DNA of 64,000 nt from Rana temporaria. Lineage: Eukaryota; Chordata; Amphibia; Anura; Ranidae. The position numbers were made by a program, and so were the translations under genes. This document shows positions 20,785 to 29,700 of the stretch, piece by piece. Each line of letters begins with the position of its first letter. Positions within the stretch are counted from its first letter, which is position 1. The DNA lies in NCBI RefSeq assembly GCF_905171775.1, contig NC_053499.1, positions 81,304,907-81,368,906 of the forward strand. The letters are read 5' to 3'. Under the pieces are notes generated by a model. The model was not told where the DNA came from, searched no databases, and saw only the letters and a program-made list of their open reading frames with translations.

Positions 20785-21004
20785 CAGTGCTCCATTGCCT
20801 GGGATATCCTCATCCTCAGGAACTTTAAACAGCGGAGAAGATTCTCCCTCTGAAAGTTGATTGTACTCCACCCCAGGACCTAAGCCAGGGGTCGACAAAT
20901 CCCGGGCGCCAGGTCGCCATGGCGACTAGAAATAGGGTCCTGGTGACTTGGCTTGGAAGGGGGGGCACCATCTGGTGGTGAGCCGTTGGTATTACAAGTT
21001 ATTA
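20785..21004 (+). repeat. Copy of the gene 3' end (templated duplication)
   Basis: This stretch repeats 19258-19477 almost base for base: the last 24 codons plus stop of exon 6, the short 3' UTR and the first part of the hAT MITE. It is flanked by TAAACTAAAAAAAA at 20771-20784 and 27721-27734. It ends exactly at the PLE target duplication. Confidence 0.85.
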
Positions 21005-22480
21005 AGCAAAGTATCAATCAAATAAAACCAGTGTATATAGGTTCAAAAATGATAAAACAGCGATATGCATAAACATGTAGATAAAAGGTGTTGGAAAGAA
21101 AGTCCATAGATCAGTGAATCAAATAAAGTTCAAGGTGCTGATTGAAATGTTTTTTTCCCAAGGAATGGTAGTAAACCCTCCACCGATTTCCAATCTCCAC
21201 CAACCGTGAGACACACTTCCCCTCTGGGGTTTAAACTCACCAGAAGATCAATATAAAATAGCCTTGACACAAATCATCATGATCGGACCTCCAACCTCAT
21301 TCCAGAAGCAGCAAAGGATTTTAAAACAACTCCAAGCAGGGGTTCATGGAAGAAAACAAATGGCACCAAAATAGTGTAATATCGCTTTAATAAAGTAAAA
21401 TCCCGTATGATAACACACCACGCTTCCTATCTACGTACAATGTGTCTACTTGTAAATGAGCATAAGAATAAAGAGTCAACTTCACCGCTCTCCTCCACAC
21501 ACAGGGGGTCGCGCTTGTGCTGAATGCACGCTGCTGAGAACGCCTGGTCTGACAGGGAAGGTACAGCGGTGGAACGCACTCTTCACAACTTCCTGGATAC
21601 GCCGTTGTAGCCACGCCCTGACGCAGCCACGCCCTACGACGGCGTATCCAGGAAGTTGTGAAGCGTGCGTTCCACCGCTGTACCTTCCCTGTCAGACCAG
21701 GCGTTCTCAGCAGCGTGCATTCAGCACAAGCGCGACCCCCTGTGTGTGGAGGAGAGCGGTGAAGTTGACTCTTCATTCTTATGCTCATTTACAAGTAGAC
21801 ACATTGTACGTAGATAGGAAGCGGGGTGTGTTATCATACGGGATTTTACTTTATTAAAGCGATATTACACTATTTTGGTGCCATTTGTTTTCTTCCATGA
21901 ACCCCTGCTTGGAGTTGTTTTAAAATCCTTTGCTGCTTCTGGAATGAGGTTGGAGGTCCGATCATGATGATTTGTGTCAAGGCTATTTTATATTGATCTT
22001 CTGGTGAGTTTAAACCCCAGAGGGGAAGTGTGTCTCACGGTTGGTGGAGATTGGAAATCGGTGGAGGGTTTACTACCATTCCTTGGAAAAAAACATTTCA
22101 ATCAGCACCTTGAACTTTATTTGATTCACTGATCTATGGACTTTCTTTCCAACACCTTTTATCTACATGTTTATGCATAGCGCTGTTTTATCATTTTTGA
22201 ACCTATATACACTGGTTTTATTTGATTGATACTTTGCTTATATTTTTAGATGTTTTATCTATTTTAAATAGCTGCTGCAATATATATATTACTTCTGGTT
22301 TTTTAACAGAGATTTTATTTCTGTTGAATTTTTAAATATATATTAATTTTAATTTTAATTTTATACTTGATCCTATCCTGTACATTTGAGTTGATAGCTT
22401 GTCCTTAGCGCCGGGAAGTGCACTGCGTAGGTTCCCTTTGAGCAGTTTTCTTTGTGTGCACTCATTTTTTTTTATATATT
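21005..22480. repeat. Palindromic 5' pLTR pair
   Basis: 21005-21617 is the reverse complement of the forward pLTR at about 21630-22240, with the turning point at GCCACGCCCTGACGCAGCCA (21609-21628). The forward copy continues to the GCACTCATTTTTTTT block at 22458-22473 and matches the 3' pLTR (26858-27708) closely. The 133-codon frames in both arms are repeat by-products. Confidence 0.85.
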
Positions 22481-22503
22481 CTGCTTTTTCTTCCCTGGCT
22501 GCC

Positions 22504-23624
22504 ATGGATGCTTTACTCTTTTTGACTAACAGGAATTTGGATCTAAGTACCATTTTTACTGTAAATGAACATACCACTGCACAGGTCAATTATAACTCAA
22601 CTATGACCGCTCTGGGGAACTGCTTAGAAAAACAAGTTAGAACTTGGTGGGACATATGTACCCTTGAGCAGTACCAGAAAGAGCGAATCATCATTAGGAG
22701 TTTAAGATGGGATGTAGTTCCCCAGGACGGTCTGGATGATCCCGACTCCATGGGGGAATGGCTTGAGTTCTTCAATGGGGTCGGTTTCAAATTATAGGAC
22801 TTAGTCCTTAAAAGGAAGAAGAAGAAGATGCTCCTTTTAGAAACAAAAATTAAAGAATTGCAAGTAATGCTTGACCCTATTAAGGATAGCCAGCAGTTAG
22901 TTGATTTTAATATACGTATTAAGAAAAGGTTGGAGAAAATTGACAAAGAAACACAAAAAAAGAAAATTAAAAAATTCCATCGAGATGTAGGTGATTTTAG
23001 AACAAATTGCATATATCTATGGCAACAGACCAATATGATTACCACAAGAGATAATGATGCCAATAGTATGGACACCCACCAAGTAGCCACTGATGGTGGA
23101 ACCCAATCAGACACTATCCCTGTACCACTCCAGGGTGATAGAAGAGATTTGGGTCAACAACAGGCACCAACAAATTATCCAACACCAGTAAGGCATGAAA
23201 CTAATCATACAAGGGACGACCAAGAAATGGAGGATCGACGAACTCTTCCGCCTATTATCGTCCACCACCACCTGAAGGTTATTACAATGTACCTGTACAC
23301 AATAGTTATGAACCGCTTCGGGAAATGAATAATGCTTCTGGATACCAGTCACCCCGTCCTTTTTTAGGGAGAGGCAGGGGTTGGCAAAAGAGGGGCAGAG
23401 GGGCTCCAACCCAGAGGGGGAGACCACCTGCATATCCACAGCAAACACCGTATTACAGAGATACCCAAGCGGAGATAGGACACAGGGAACCTCAATGGAA
23501 GGACCAGACCAATTGGGACCGAGAGAGACCTTCCCAGTCTGTCCCATGGAGAGAAGAAAGAGGGGATGCAGGGCCGGGAGAAGGACCCAACAACAGAAAA
23601 AGAAGAAAGAGAGAACACGAATAG
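22504..23624 (+). pseudogene. PLE ORF1 (one stop, one frameshift)
   Basis: It begins at ATG 22504 (MDALLFLTNRNLDLSTIF) and continues through a Trp/Glu-rich part, a Lys-rich helical segment (IKKRLEKIDKETQKKKIKKF) and an Arg/Gly/Pro-rich tail (FLGRGRGWQKRGRG). It ends in the basic KRRKRE before TAG 23622-23624. TAG at 22795-22797 interrupts the first frame, and a frameshift near 23240 is needed to join the Tyr-rich part (SAYYRPPPPEGYYNV). A nucleic-acid-binding role is inferred from the basic composition. It overlaps ORF2, which lies in the -1 frame. Confidence 0.7.
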
Positions 23625-25891
23625 GTGGAATTTTCAACCTGACTGACACGATCCTGACAACCAAGGAAAACAACATTCTCAATTTGGGCCTGAAATGTGG
23701 CCTCCATCGTCCAATTAATAAGTTTGACGTGTTCATTGACGTACATAAGTACGTAAGAAAGTTAAATATTAAAAAATATTTCTTGAATAAAAATTTGAAT
23801 CCATCAGTGGGATTGTCTTCAGTACCCACAGACAGTGGACTTAGAAATAAATCTTTATTCAACCCCTTAGTGGGCAGCAATCAACCATTGGAGGTGTTCA
23901 AAGGGTTAGTACTGCGCGACCTTGAACATATAAAACCCAAAAGAAGTGTAAATCCAAGGCATATTAAGGAAGGAATAAAATCACTAGAAGAAAGGAAAGA
24001 TATCATCATTAGGCCAGCAGACAAGGGTGGAGGAGTTGTTATATTGTCAAAAGATTTTTACCACACTCAGATGATGGAAATGCTGACAAATGAAGCCACT
24101 TACAGTAGATTAAGCAGAGATCCAACTGCACAGTATGAAGAACAATTGAAATCCTTGGTAGAAATGGGCTATCGAAAATTGGCCATTTCGGCCAAGGAAC
24201 GGAGATTTTTGGTACCTAGTAGTAGCAAGATCCCTACGATATATACTTTACCAAAGATCCATAAGGATCTTCAATTCCCTCCTGGCAGACCCATAGTCAA
24301 TAGTATTGGATCTCTCTCATCACGTTTGGGCCAATTCTTAGATGTCTTTTTACAAAAAAGTGTGGTCCGAACTAAGGCCTACTTAAAAGACACAAAAGAT
24401 CTCCTTATACTCTTACAAGATATAGATCTGTCAGGTAAAGATGAAGTTTTTCTTGTAACTGCTGACGTATCCTCACTCTACACTGTGATTCAGCATGACG
24501 ATGCCCTTTTGGCCCTTAATTGGGCACTTTCACAGAGAGATGACTTATCTCATACCTTGAAAGTTTTTCTACGTGATTCTTTAGATTTTTGCCTTGGCCA
24601 CAATTATTTTTGGTACGATGGACATTTTTATTTACAAAAAACAGGTGTTGCTATGGGGGCTAAGTTCGCGCCCAGTGTAGCGAATTTATTCATGTCAGAA
24701 TGGGAAGATAAAACGATTTTTAAAACTAAACGTGACCATCTGATTTTATACCGAAGATATATCGACGATTTATTTTTTATCTGGGCTGGACCCATTTTAT
24801 CACTTGAGGCTTTTTTAAAGGAACTCAATGACAATAAGTGCAATATTAATCTAACAAGCGAGTACAATCAGGACAGTATCCATTTTCTAGATTTAAATAT
24901 TTATCGTAGTGGTGACAACATGGGCACTAGGGTATACTTCAAACCCACGGATTCAAACAGTTATTTACCCACTCTCAGTGGGCACCACCCAAGCTGGCTA
25001 CGGAATATCCCAAAAGGGCAATTCACCAGAGTACGGCGCAATTGCACCAACGATGAAGATTTCCTAGCTCAAACTAGTATACTAAAAGAGAAATTTTCAG
25101 AAAAGGGATACCACGAAAATCAATTGTCCAAAACCATTGAAGATCTGGCTTTGATACCTAGAATTGAGTGTCTTCGAATAAAACCACCAACCACTAAAGT
25201 GAACACTCATGAGTGGAGCTTTGTATCAGGCTACCACTCTCAGTACAAAGAAGTGGAAACAATCTTTTCATCACATTGGCATGTGCTCTTTCTGGACAAG
25301 ATTTTAAGAACAGTCATCCCCATCAAACCGAATTTTATCTACAAAAAAGCACAATGCTTTGGAGACAGGGTCGTAAAGAAGGTAATAGACCCCCCAAAAA
25401 AACTTCCCACTTTTTGGGACAAAGATGGCTTTTTTGCATGTCGAAAATGTCTACCTTGCAGGGAAGTTGATAGACCGATGAGAGCTATTGAAAATATCAC
25501 TTCGACATCTAACAATATGACATTCCCCATTAAGGAATTCATTACATGTAACACTTCATATGTAGTGTATGTCTTAGAATGCCCATGCAAGTTAATGTAT
25601 GTAGGCCGTACAAAGAGAAAATTGAAAGTCAGGATTGGGGAACATATAGCTAATATTAAAGCCGGTTATGTAGACCATAATGTTTCCTTACATTTCAAAA
25701 TTTTCCATGATGAGAACCCAGCAGGTTTGAAATTTTGGGGAGTTCGTCACCTAAAACCCGCTTGGAGGGGTTCGAATCGTGTAAGGGAGCTGTCAAAGCT
25801 TGAAACTGAGTGGATTTTTTCTGTTGATACATTGGTGCCGAAAGGGTTAAATGTCGAGTTAGACATTAACTGCTTTATTAGCGACTACTAA
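23381..25891 (+). CDS. PLE ORF2: reverse transcriptase + GIY-YIG
   Basis: The open frame is 836 codons and is the best preserved PLE replicase in the window. Conserved sequence starts around residue 85 (GGIFNLTDTIL), after the overlap with ORF1. RT motifs: ADVSSLYTVI, GVAMGAKFAPSVANLFMSEW and catalytic YRRYIDD (Asp-Asp at residues 462-463). Then a Cys cluster (FFACRKCLPC) and a GIY-YIG domain from about residue 726: YVVYVLECPC, LMYVGRTKRK, RIGEH, HNVSLHF. The C-terminus is LNVELDINCFISDY. The protein would nick the target and prime reverse transcription there. The frame has no early ATG (it opens at TTG; the first ATG is near 23495, within ORF1), so -1 frameshifting from ORF1 or re-initiation is likely. 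No inactivating change is visible. Confidence 0.9.
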   Translation: MAKEGQRGSNPEGETTCISTANTVLQRYPSGDRTQGTSMEGPDQLGPRETFPVCPMERRKRGCRAGRRTQQQKKKKERTRIGGIFNLTDTILTTKENNILNLGLKCGLHRPINKFDVFIDVHKYVRKLNIKKYFLNKNLNPSVGLSSVPTDSGLRNKSLFNPLVGSNQPLEVFKGLVLRDLEHIKPKRSVNPRHIKEGIKSLEERKDIIIRPADKGGGVVILSKDFYHTQMMEMLTNEATYSRLSRDPTAQYEEQLKSLVEMGYRKLAISAKERRFLVPSSSKIPTIYTLPKIHKDLQFPPGRPIVNSIGSLSSRLGQFLDVFLQKSVVRTKAYLKDTKDLLILLQDIDLSGKDEVFLVTADVSSLYTVIQHDDALLALNWALSQRDDLSHTLKVFLRDSLDFCLGHNYFWYDGHFYLQKTGVAMGAKFAPSVANLFMSEWEDKTIFKTKRDHLILYRRYIDDLFFIWAGPILSLEAFLKELNDNKCNINLTSEYNQDSIHFLDLNIYRSGDNMGTRVYFKPTDSNSYLPTLSGHHPSWLRNIPKGQFTRVRRNCTNDEDFLAQTSILKEKFSEKGYHENQLSKTIEDLALIPRIECLRIKPPTTKVNTHEWSFVSGYHSQYKEVETIFSSHWHVLFLDKILRTVIPIKPNFIYKKAQCFGDRVVKKVIDPPKKLPTFWDKDGFFACRKCLPCREVDRPMRAIENITSTSNNMTFPIKEFITCNTSYVVYVLECPCKLMYVGRTKRKLKVRIGEHIANIKAGYVDHNVSLHFKIFHDENPAGLKFWGVRHLKPAWRGSNRVRELSKLETEWIFSVDTLVPKGLNVELDINCFISDY

Positions 25892-26813
25892 CTTTAGTAT
25901 TGTTCCCTAAATATATTTATATCTGTGCTTAGCATTATCCCCAAAAAAGTGGTCCCTATTGCCTTTTGGAAGACTATACACAAATATTCATATGTTATGT
26001 TTACATATTCTCTTTGAGATTTTTATTTTTTATTTTGATTTTATCTCTAAATTATTCTATTTTAATGTCAATTTTAATTCTCACTGTAAAGTGATTTCTC
26101 CAACCTTTATTATTATTATTAGCTTTGAAATTAACTTTTAAAAGTAAATTTCTATTATTTTTGAGATTTATATATCAATTTTATATGTTCTGAGGTTTAT
26201 CCTCTTTATATATACTGATATATTATTCCATTTTTCCTCTTCCTTATATATTGAATTATGTATCAATGTGTTATATACACATTCTGGTTTGTGCATTCTT
26301 GCTTTGCCGTATTGTAATGCACAATGATATATGCTAATATCACGCTTTGCCTTGTAAGATTGAATGTGCACTCAGAGATCACACCCAATAGTTGATGGCT
26401 GTATGAAGGGTTAATGGAATCGATAGGATGTTTCAGATTCTCCATTGACCTGTCTGTCACTTTGATTAATCATCTCCTTAGCACTCATGGACTATAAGCA
26501 TATGTGGACTATTTTTAATTCTAAGATGTATAACATTTATTATGACCTTTTGTTTATGAATACCTGCTAGTTTGCGTAATTGCAGATTTGGTGGTGTTAA
26601 ATCATATACTTTCGATCGCGTTATTGTTGCGATCATATGTGCAGGGTCCTATAGTAATTGCTGCGTGTCTGTGATTGAGTTCCCCATGATCTGTCCTCGG
26701 CTGACGTCTGCTCCTCCTTCCGTCCCTCGATACACCAATGAGAACGGAGGTGTGTGCGCGTCATACCCAATAGCCGCTGACCGGGAACTACATAGACACG
26801 CAATGTACGCCGA
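25892..26813 (+). other. PLE 3' UTR
   Basis: AT-rich, non-coding sequence between the ORF2 stop and the hammerhead-like fold; short open frames here look fortuitous. Confidence 0.6.
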
Positions 26814-26870
26814 GTAGCCACGCCCTCTGTTGAAGTTCGGATGTGACGAAACGCGTCAGGGCGTGGCTAC
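26814..26870 (+). ncRNA. Hammerhead-like ribozyme fold at pLTR start
   Basis: GTAGCCACGCCCT (26814-26826) pairs perfectly with AGGGCGTGGCTAC (26858-26870) as stem I. Between them are CTGTTGA (the CUGANGA box with one change), a short stem II (GTT/GAC) and GAAAC-GC-GTC, the canonical 3' half with a 2-bp stem III. Predicted cleavage is after C26857, which is where the pLTR begins. PLE pLTRs are known to carry hammerhead motifs. Activity is uncertain because of the CTGT box and one extra A after it. Confidence 0.5.
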
Positions 26871-27708
26871 GACGGCGTATCCAGGAAGTTGTGAAGAGTG
26901 CGTTCCACCGCTGTACCTTCCCTGTCAGACCAGGCGTTCTCAGCAGCGTGCATTCAGCACAAGCGCGACCCCCTGTGTGTGGAGGAGAGCGGTGAAGTTG
27001 ACTCTTTATTCTTATGCTCATTTACAAGTAGACACATTGTACGTAGATAGGAAGCGGGGTGTGTTATCATACGGGATTTTACTTTATTAAAGCGATATTA
27101 CACTATTTTGGTGCCATTTGTTTTCTTCCATGAACCCCTGCTTGGAGTTGTTTTAAAATCCTTTGCTGCTTCTGGAATGAGGTTGGAGGTCCGATCATGA
27201 TGATTTGTGTCAAGGCTATTTTATATTGATCTTCTGGTGAGTTTAAACCCCAGAGGGGAAGTGTGTCTCACGGTTGGTGGAGATTGGAAATCGGTGGAGG
27301 GTTTACTACCATTCCTTGGAAAAAAACATTTCAATCAGCACCTTGAACTTTATTTGATTCACTGATCTATGGACTTTCTTTCCAACACCTTTTATCTACA
27401 TGTTTATGCATAGCGCTGTTTTATCATTTTTGAACCTATATACACTGGTTTTATTTGATTGATACTTTGCTTATATTTTTAGATGTTTTATCTATTTTAA
27501 ATAGCTGCTGCAATATATATATTACTTCTGGTTTTTTAACAGAGATTTTATTTCTGTTGAATTTTTATATATATATTAATTTTAATTTTAATTTTATACT
27601 TGATCCTATCCTGTACATTTGAGTTGATAGCTTGTCCTTAGCGCCGGGAAGTGCACTGCGTAGGTTCCCTTTGAGCAGTTTTCTTTGTGTGCACTCATTT
27701 TTTTTTAT
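26858..27708 (+). repeat. 3' pLTR of the PLE
   Basis: Matches the forward 5' pLTR (about 21630-22478) with few differences, from the ACGACGGCGTATCCAGGAAG block to the GCACTCATTTTTTTT block. It ends at the target duplication. Confidence 0.85.
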
Positions 27709-27734
27709 ATTACAAGTTATTAAACTAAAAAAAA

Positions 27735-28100
27735 TAATAAAACTTTATTAAGTATATATGTAATTAAAGTAATAAAGTTTATAAACTTAATATAAACTAT
27801 ATAAGGTTTATTTTTAATGCACACCCACTGACTAGATCAATCTTGGTGACAGCAGAGAGATAAGGGAAAAAAATCCTTCTGACCTGATCTGCCTTGAGGG
27901 AGCCACAGTGCAACTTCCTGATTGGTTGGGAAGACAGTTCCATGCTCCCCCACAGCACTGCATGTCAGAGGGAGGATTTGAGATCTTACTTTTTTTGGGG
28001 AGATTTAAAATAATCTACCGGTTTTGGATGGAGTACTTGCAACTTGCCCATGCCCAAGTGCTGACTATTCTGCAGTTATACTATCATTGGTATAGGTGTG

Positions 28101-28172
<72 letters not shown>

Positions 28173-28954
28173 CACACACCTATATCTATCTATACACATC
28201 GATAATAACAGTGGTGTGTACTGGACTTACCTGTGAACTGAAGTACTTGATGACCCATATAGAAGAACCAAACATCAAGAAATAGGGGTATTTTCACTGA
28301 ACTCTGAAAGAAAGAGACAGAGGTCGATAAACTGAAATAATTATAAATGGAATAAAGTAAAGGGAATAAGGATAAAAAATAATGAGCCACTTACTTGGTT
28401 GTGGGTGGATTAGGGCTGATTTGTTCCATTCTTCCATCCAATAGTATGGGGAGAGGTCTGTACCTTCCCCATCCCCCAAATCCGACCGATTTTATCGTAG
28501 CTGGTAGCAGGTGCAGTCTTGCGTACAAGTCAGTAGACAGAAAGAGGAGACAATACAAGGGGAATACCACTTTTTGGGGGAGTATTGGTATCCATCTTGG
28601 TTGTGGGAGTATTGGGACTCGGAGACACAGAGTAAGTGCAGGATTTATTTTATTATAAGAAGGAGCACCAAGTATTGTGTGTGTCTGTCTATGCACTATG
28701 CATCCAATAGCAACTCCAAAACCTTGAACCCAAAACTAATATAAAATGAAAACGATGATCCAATCAAACGCAACTTGTGTTGAATCATAAAAATCTCTCT
28801 CAACTGGTGGATAATTTAGAAAAAATATTCAAATTAATGGATGGCTTAACTTCAATTCAACCTGTTCTAAAGACTATAATAGATGCCAAACAGGGGGAAA
28901 AAAAATAATATTTTTTTTTTGGTGCAGGTAAAGTATCTAAAATGGAATATGTTT
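27735..28954. other. Repeat-rich segment without recognised gene
   Basis: It holds a TA microsatellite (28099-28170), a possible pLTR-like stretch (28400-28740) and, at about 28780-28905 on +, a short coding-like frame (NLSQLVDNLEKIFKLMDGL) that I cannot assign. Nothing else is recognised. Confidence 0.4.
28099..28170. repeat. (TA)n microsatellite
   Basis: About 35 TA dinucleotides, flanked by GTGTGTATAA and its near complement TTATATACACAC-like sequence, so the whole can form a hairpin. Confidence 0.95.
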
Positions 28955-28956
28955 TA

Positions 28957-29226
28957 GGCCCCGTACACACGACCGAGTTTCTCGGCAGAATTCAGCCAGA
29001 AACTCGATCGGAGTCGTATTCTGCCGAGAAACCCGGTCGTGTGTACACTTTTAGCTGAGGAAGCCGACGATGATCTCGTCGGGCCAAATAGAGAACATGT
29101 TCTCTCTTTCCTTGTTAGTCAATGAGGAAACTTGGCTCGCCGAGATCCTCAACGGCTTCACAAGGAACTTGACGAGCAAAGCGATGTGTTTTGCCCGTCG
29201 AGTTCCCCGGACGTGTGTACGGGGCC
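28957..29226. mobile_element. MITE with GGCCCCGTACACACG ends
   Basis: GGCCCCGTACACACG at the left is inverted as CGTGTGTACGGGGCC at the right, flanked by TA on both sides (28955-28956 and 29227-29228). The interior has a hairpin (AGTTTCTCGGCAGAATTC with a mirrored copy). Non-coding. The TA duplication would fit Tc1/mariner, but the family is not certain. Confidence 0.8.
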
Positions 29227-29228
29227 TA

Positions 29229-29700
29229 AGATGAAAGTTATCACTCAGTCAAAAGTAGAGACTGAGAGAGCCTGCGAAGCCGGGATCAGTCTCATGGTTT
29301 TAGTTCATGGATTGGTGTCTTTTTGGGTTTATTTATATTATAATACTTTTAGTGTGGCAGACTGATAAATCTGAAGTGGTCCGAAATGAACAGCCTGAAG
29401 ATTTTACTTGTGATGTTTTCCCATACCAAATCCACATCAAAGAAAAGGTGATGAAATAAAGGCCAAAAATATACCATTCTATAAAACATTGAGACTGATT
29501 CCAGCTTTCAACTTTCATGATGATAAACAAACATATTCCTTTACTTTTGGGATAGATCATATCATGATGACCTGTCCTGCAGCTATTTTTGGTTTTGATT
29601 ATGTTGATATTTATATTTGGAATCTAATTTTAGAAGAGGTTGAATTAAAGATAGACTTATGTCACCTAGCTTATGGTTGAAGTTAAAGCCCAAGTAGCAG
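29229..29700. other. Segment downstream of the hAT transposase
   Basis: No gene recognised. It adjoins the 3' end of the minus-strand transposase and may contain its 3' UTR. Confidence 0.35.

Larger units (their letters stand above)
21005..27708 (+). mobile_element. Near-complete PLE with inverted 5' pLTR
   Basis: ATTACAAGTTATTA at 20991-21004 and 27709-27722 is a 14-bp target duplication. The order is inverted pLTR arm, forward pLTR, ORF1, ORF2, 3' UTR, hammerhead-like fold, forward pLTR. This is the classic Penelope-like architecture. ORF2 is open to its natural end; ORF1 carries one stop and one frameshift. Confidence 0.9.

Noticed and set aside
21387..21857. 133-codon ORFs on both strands around 21620
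   Set aside because: They are the two arms of the inverted PLE pLTR and read the same sequence in opposite directions.
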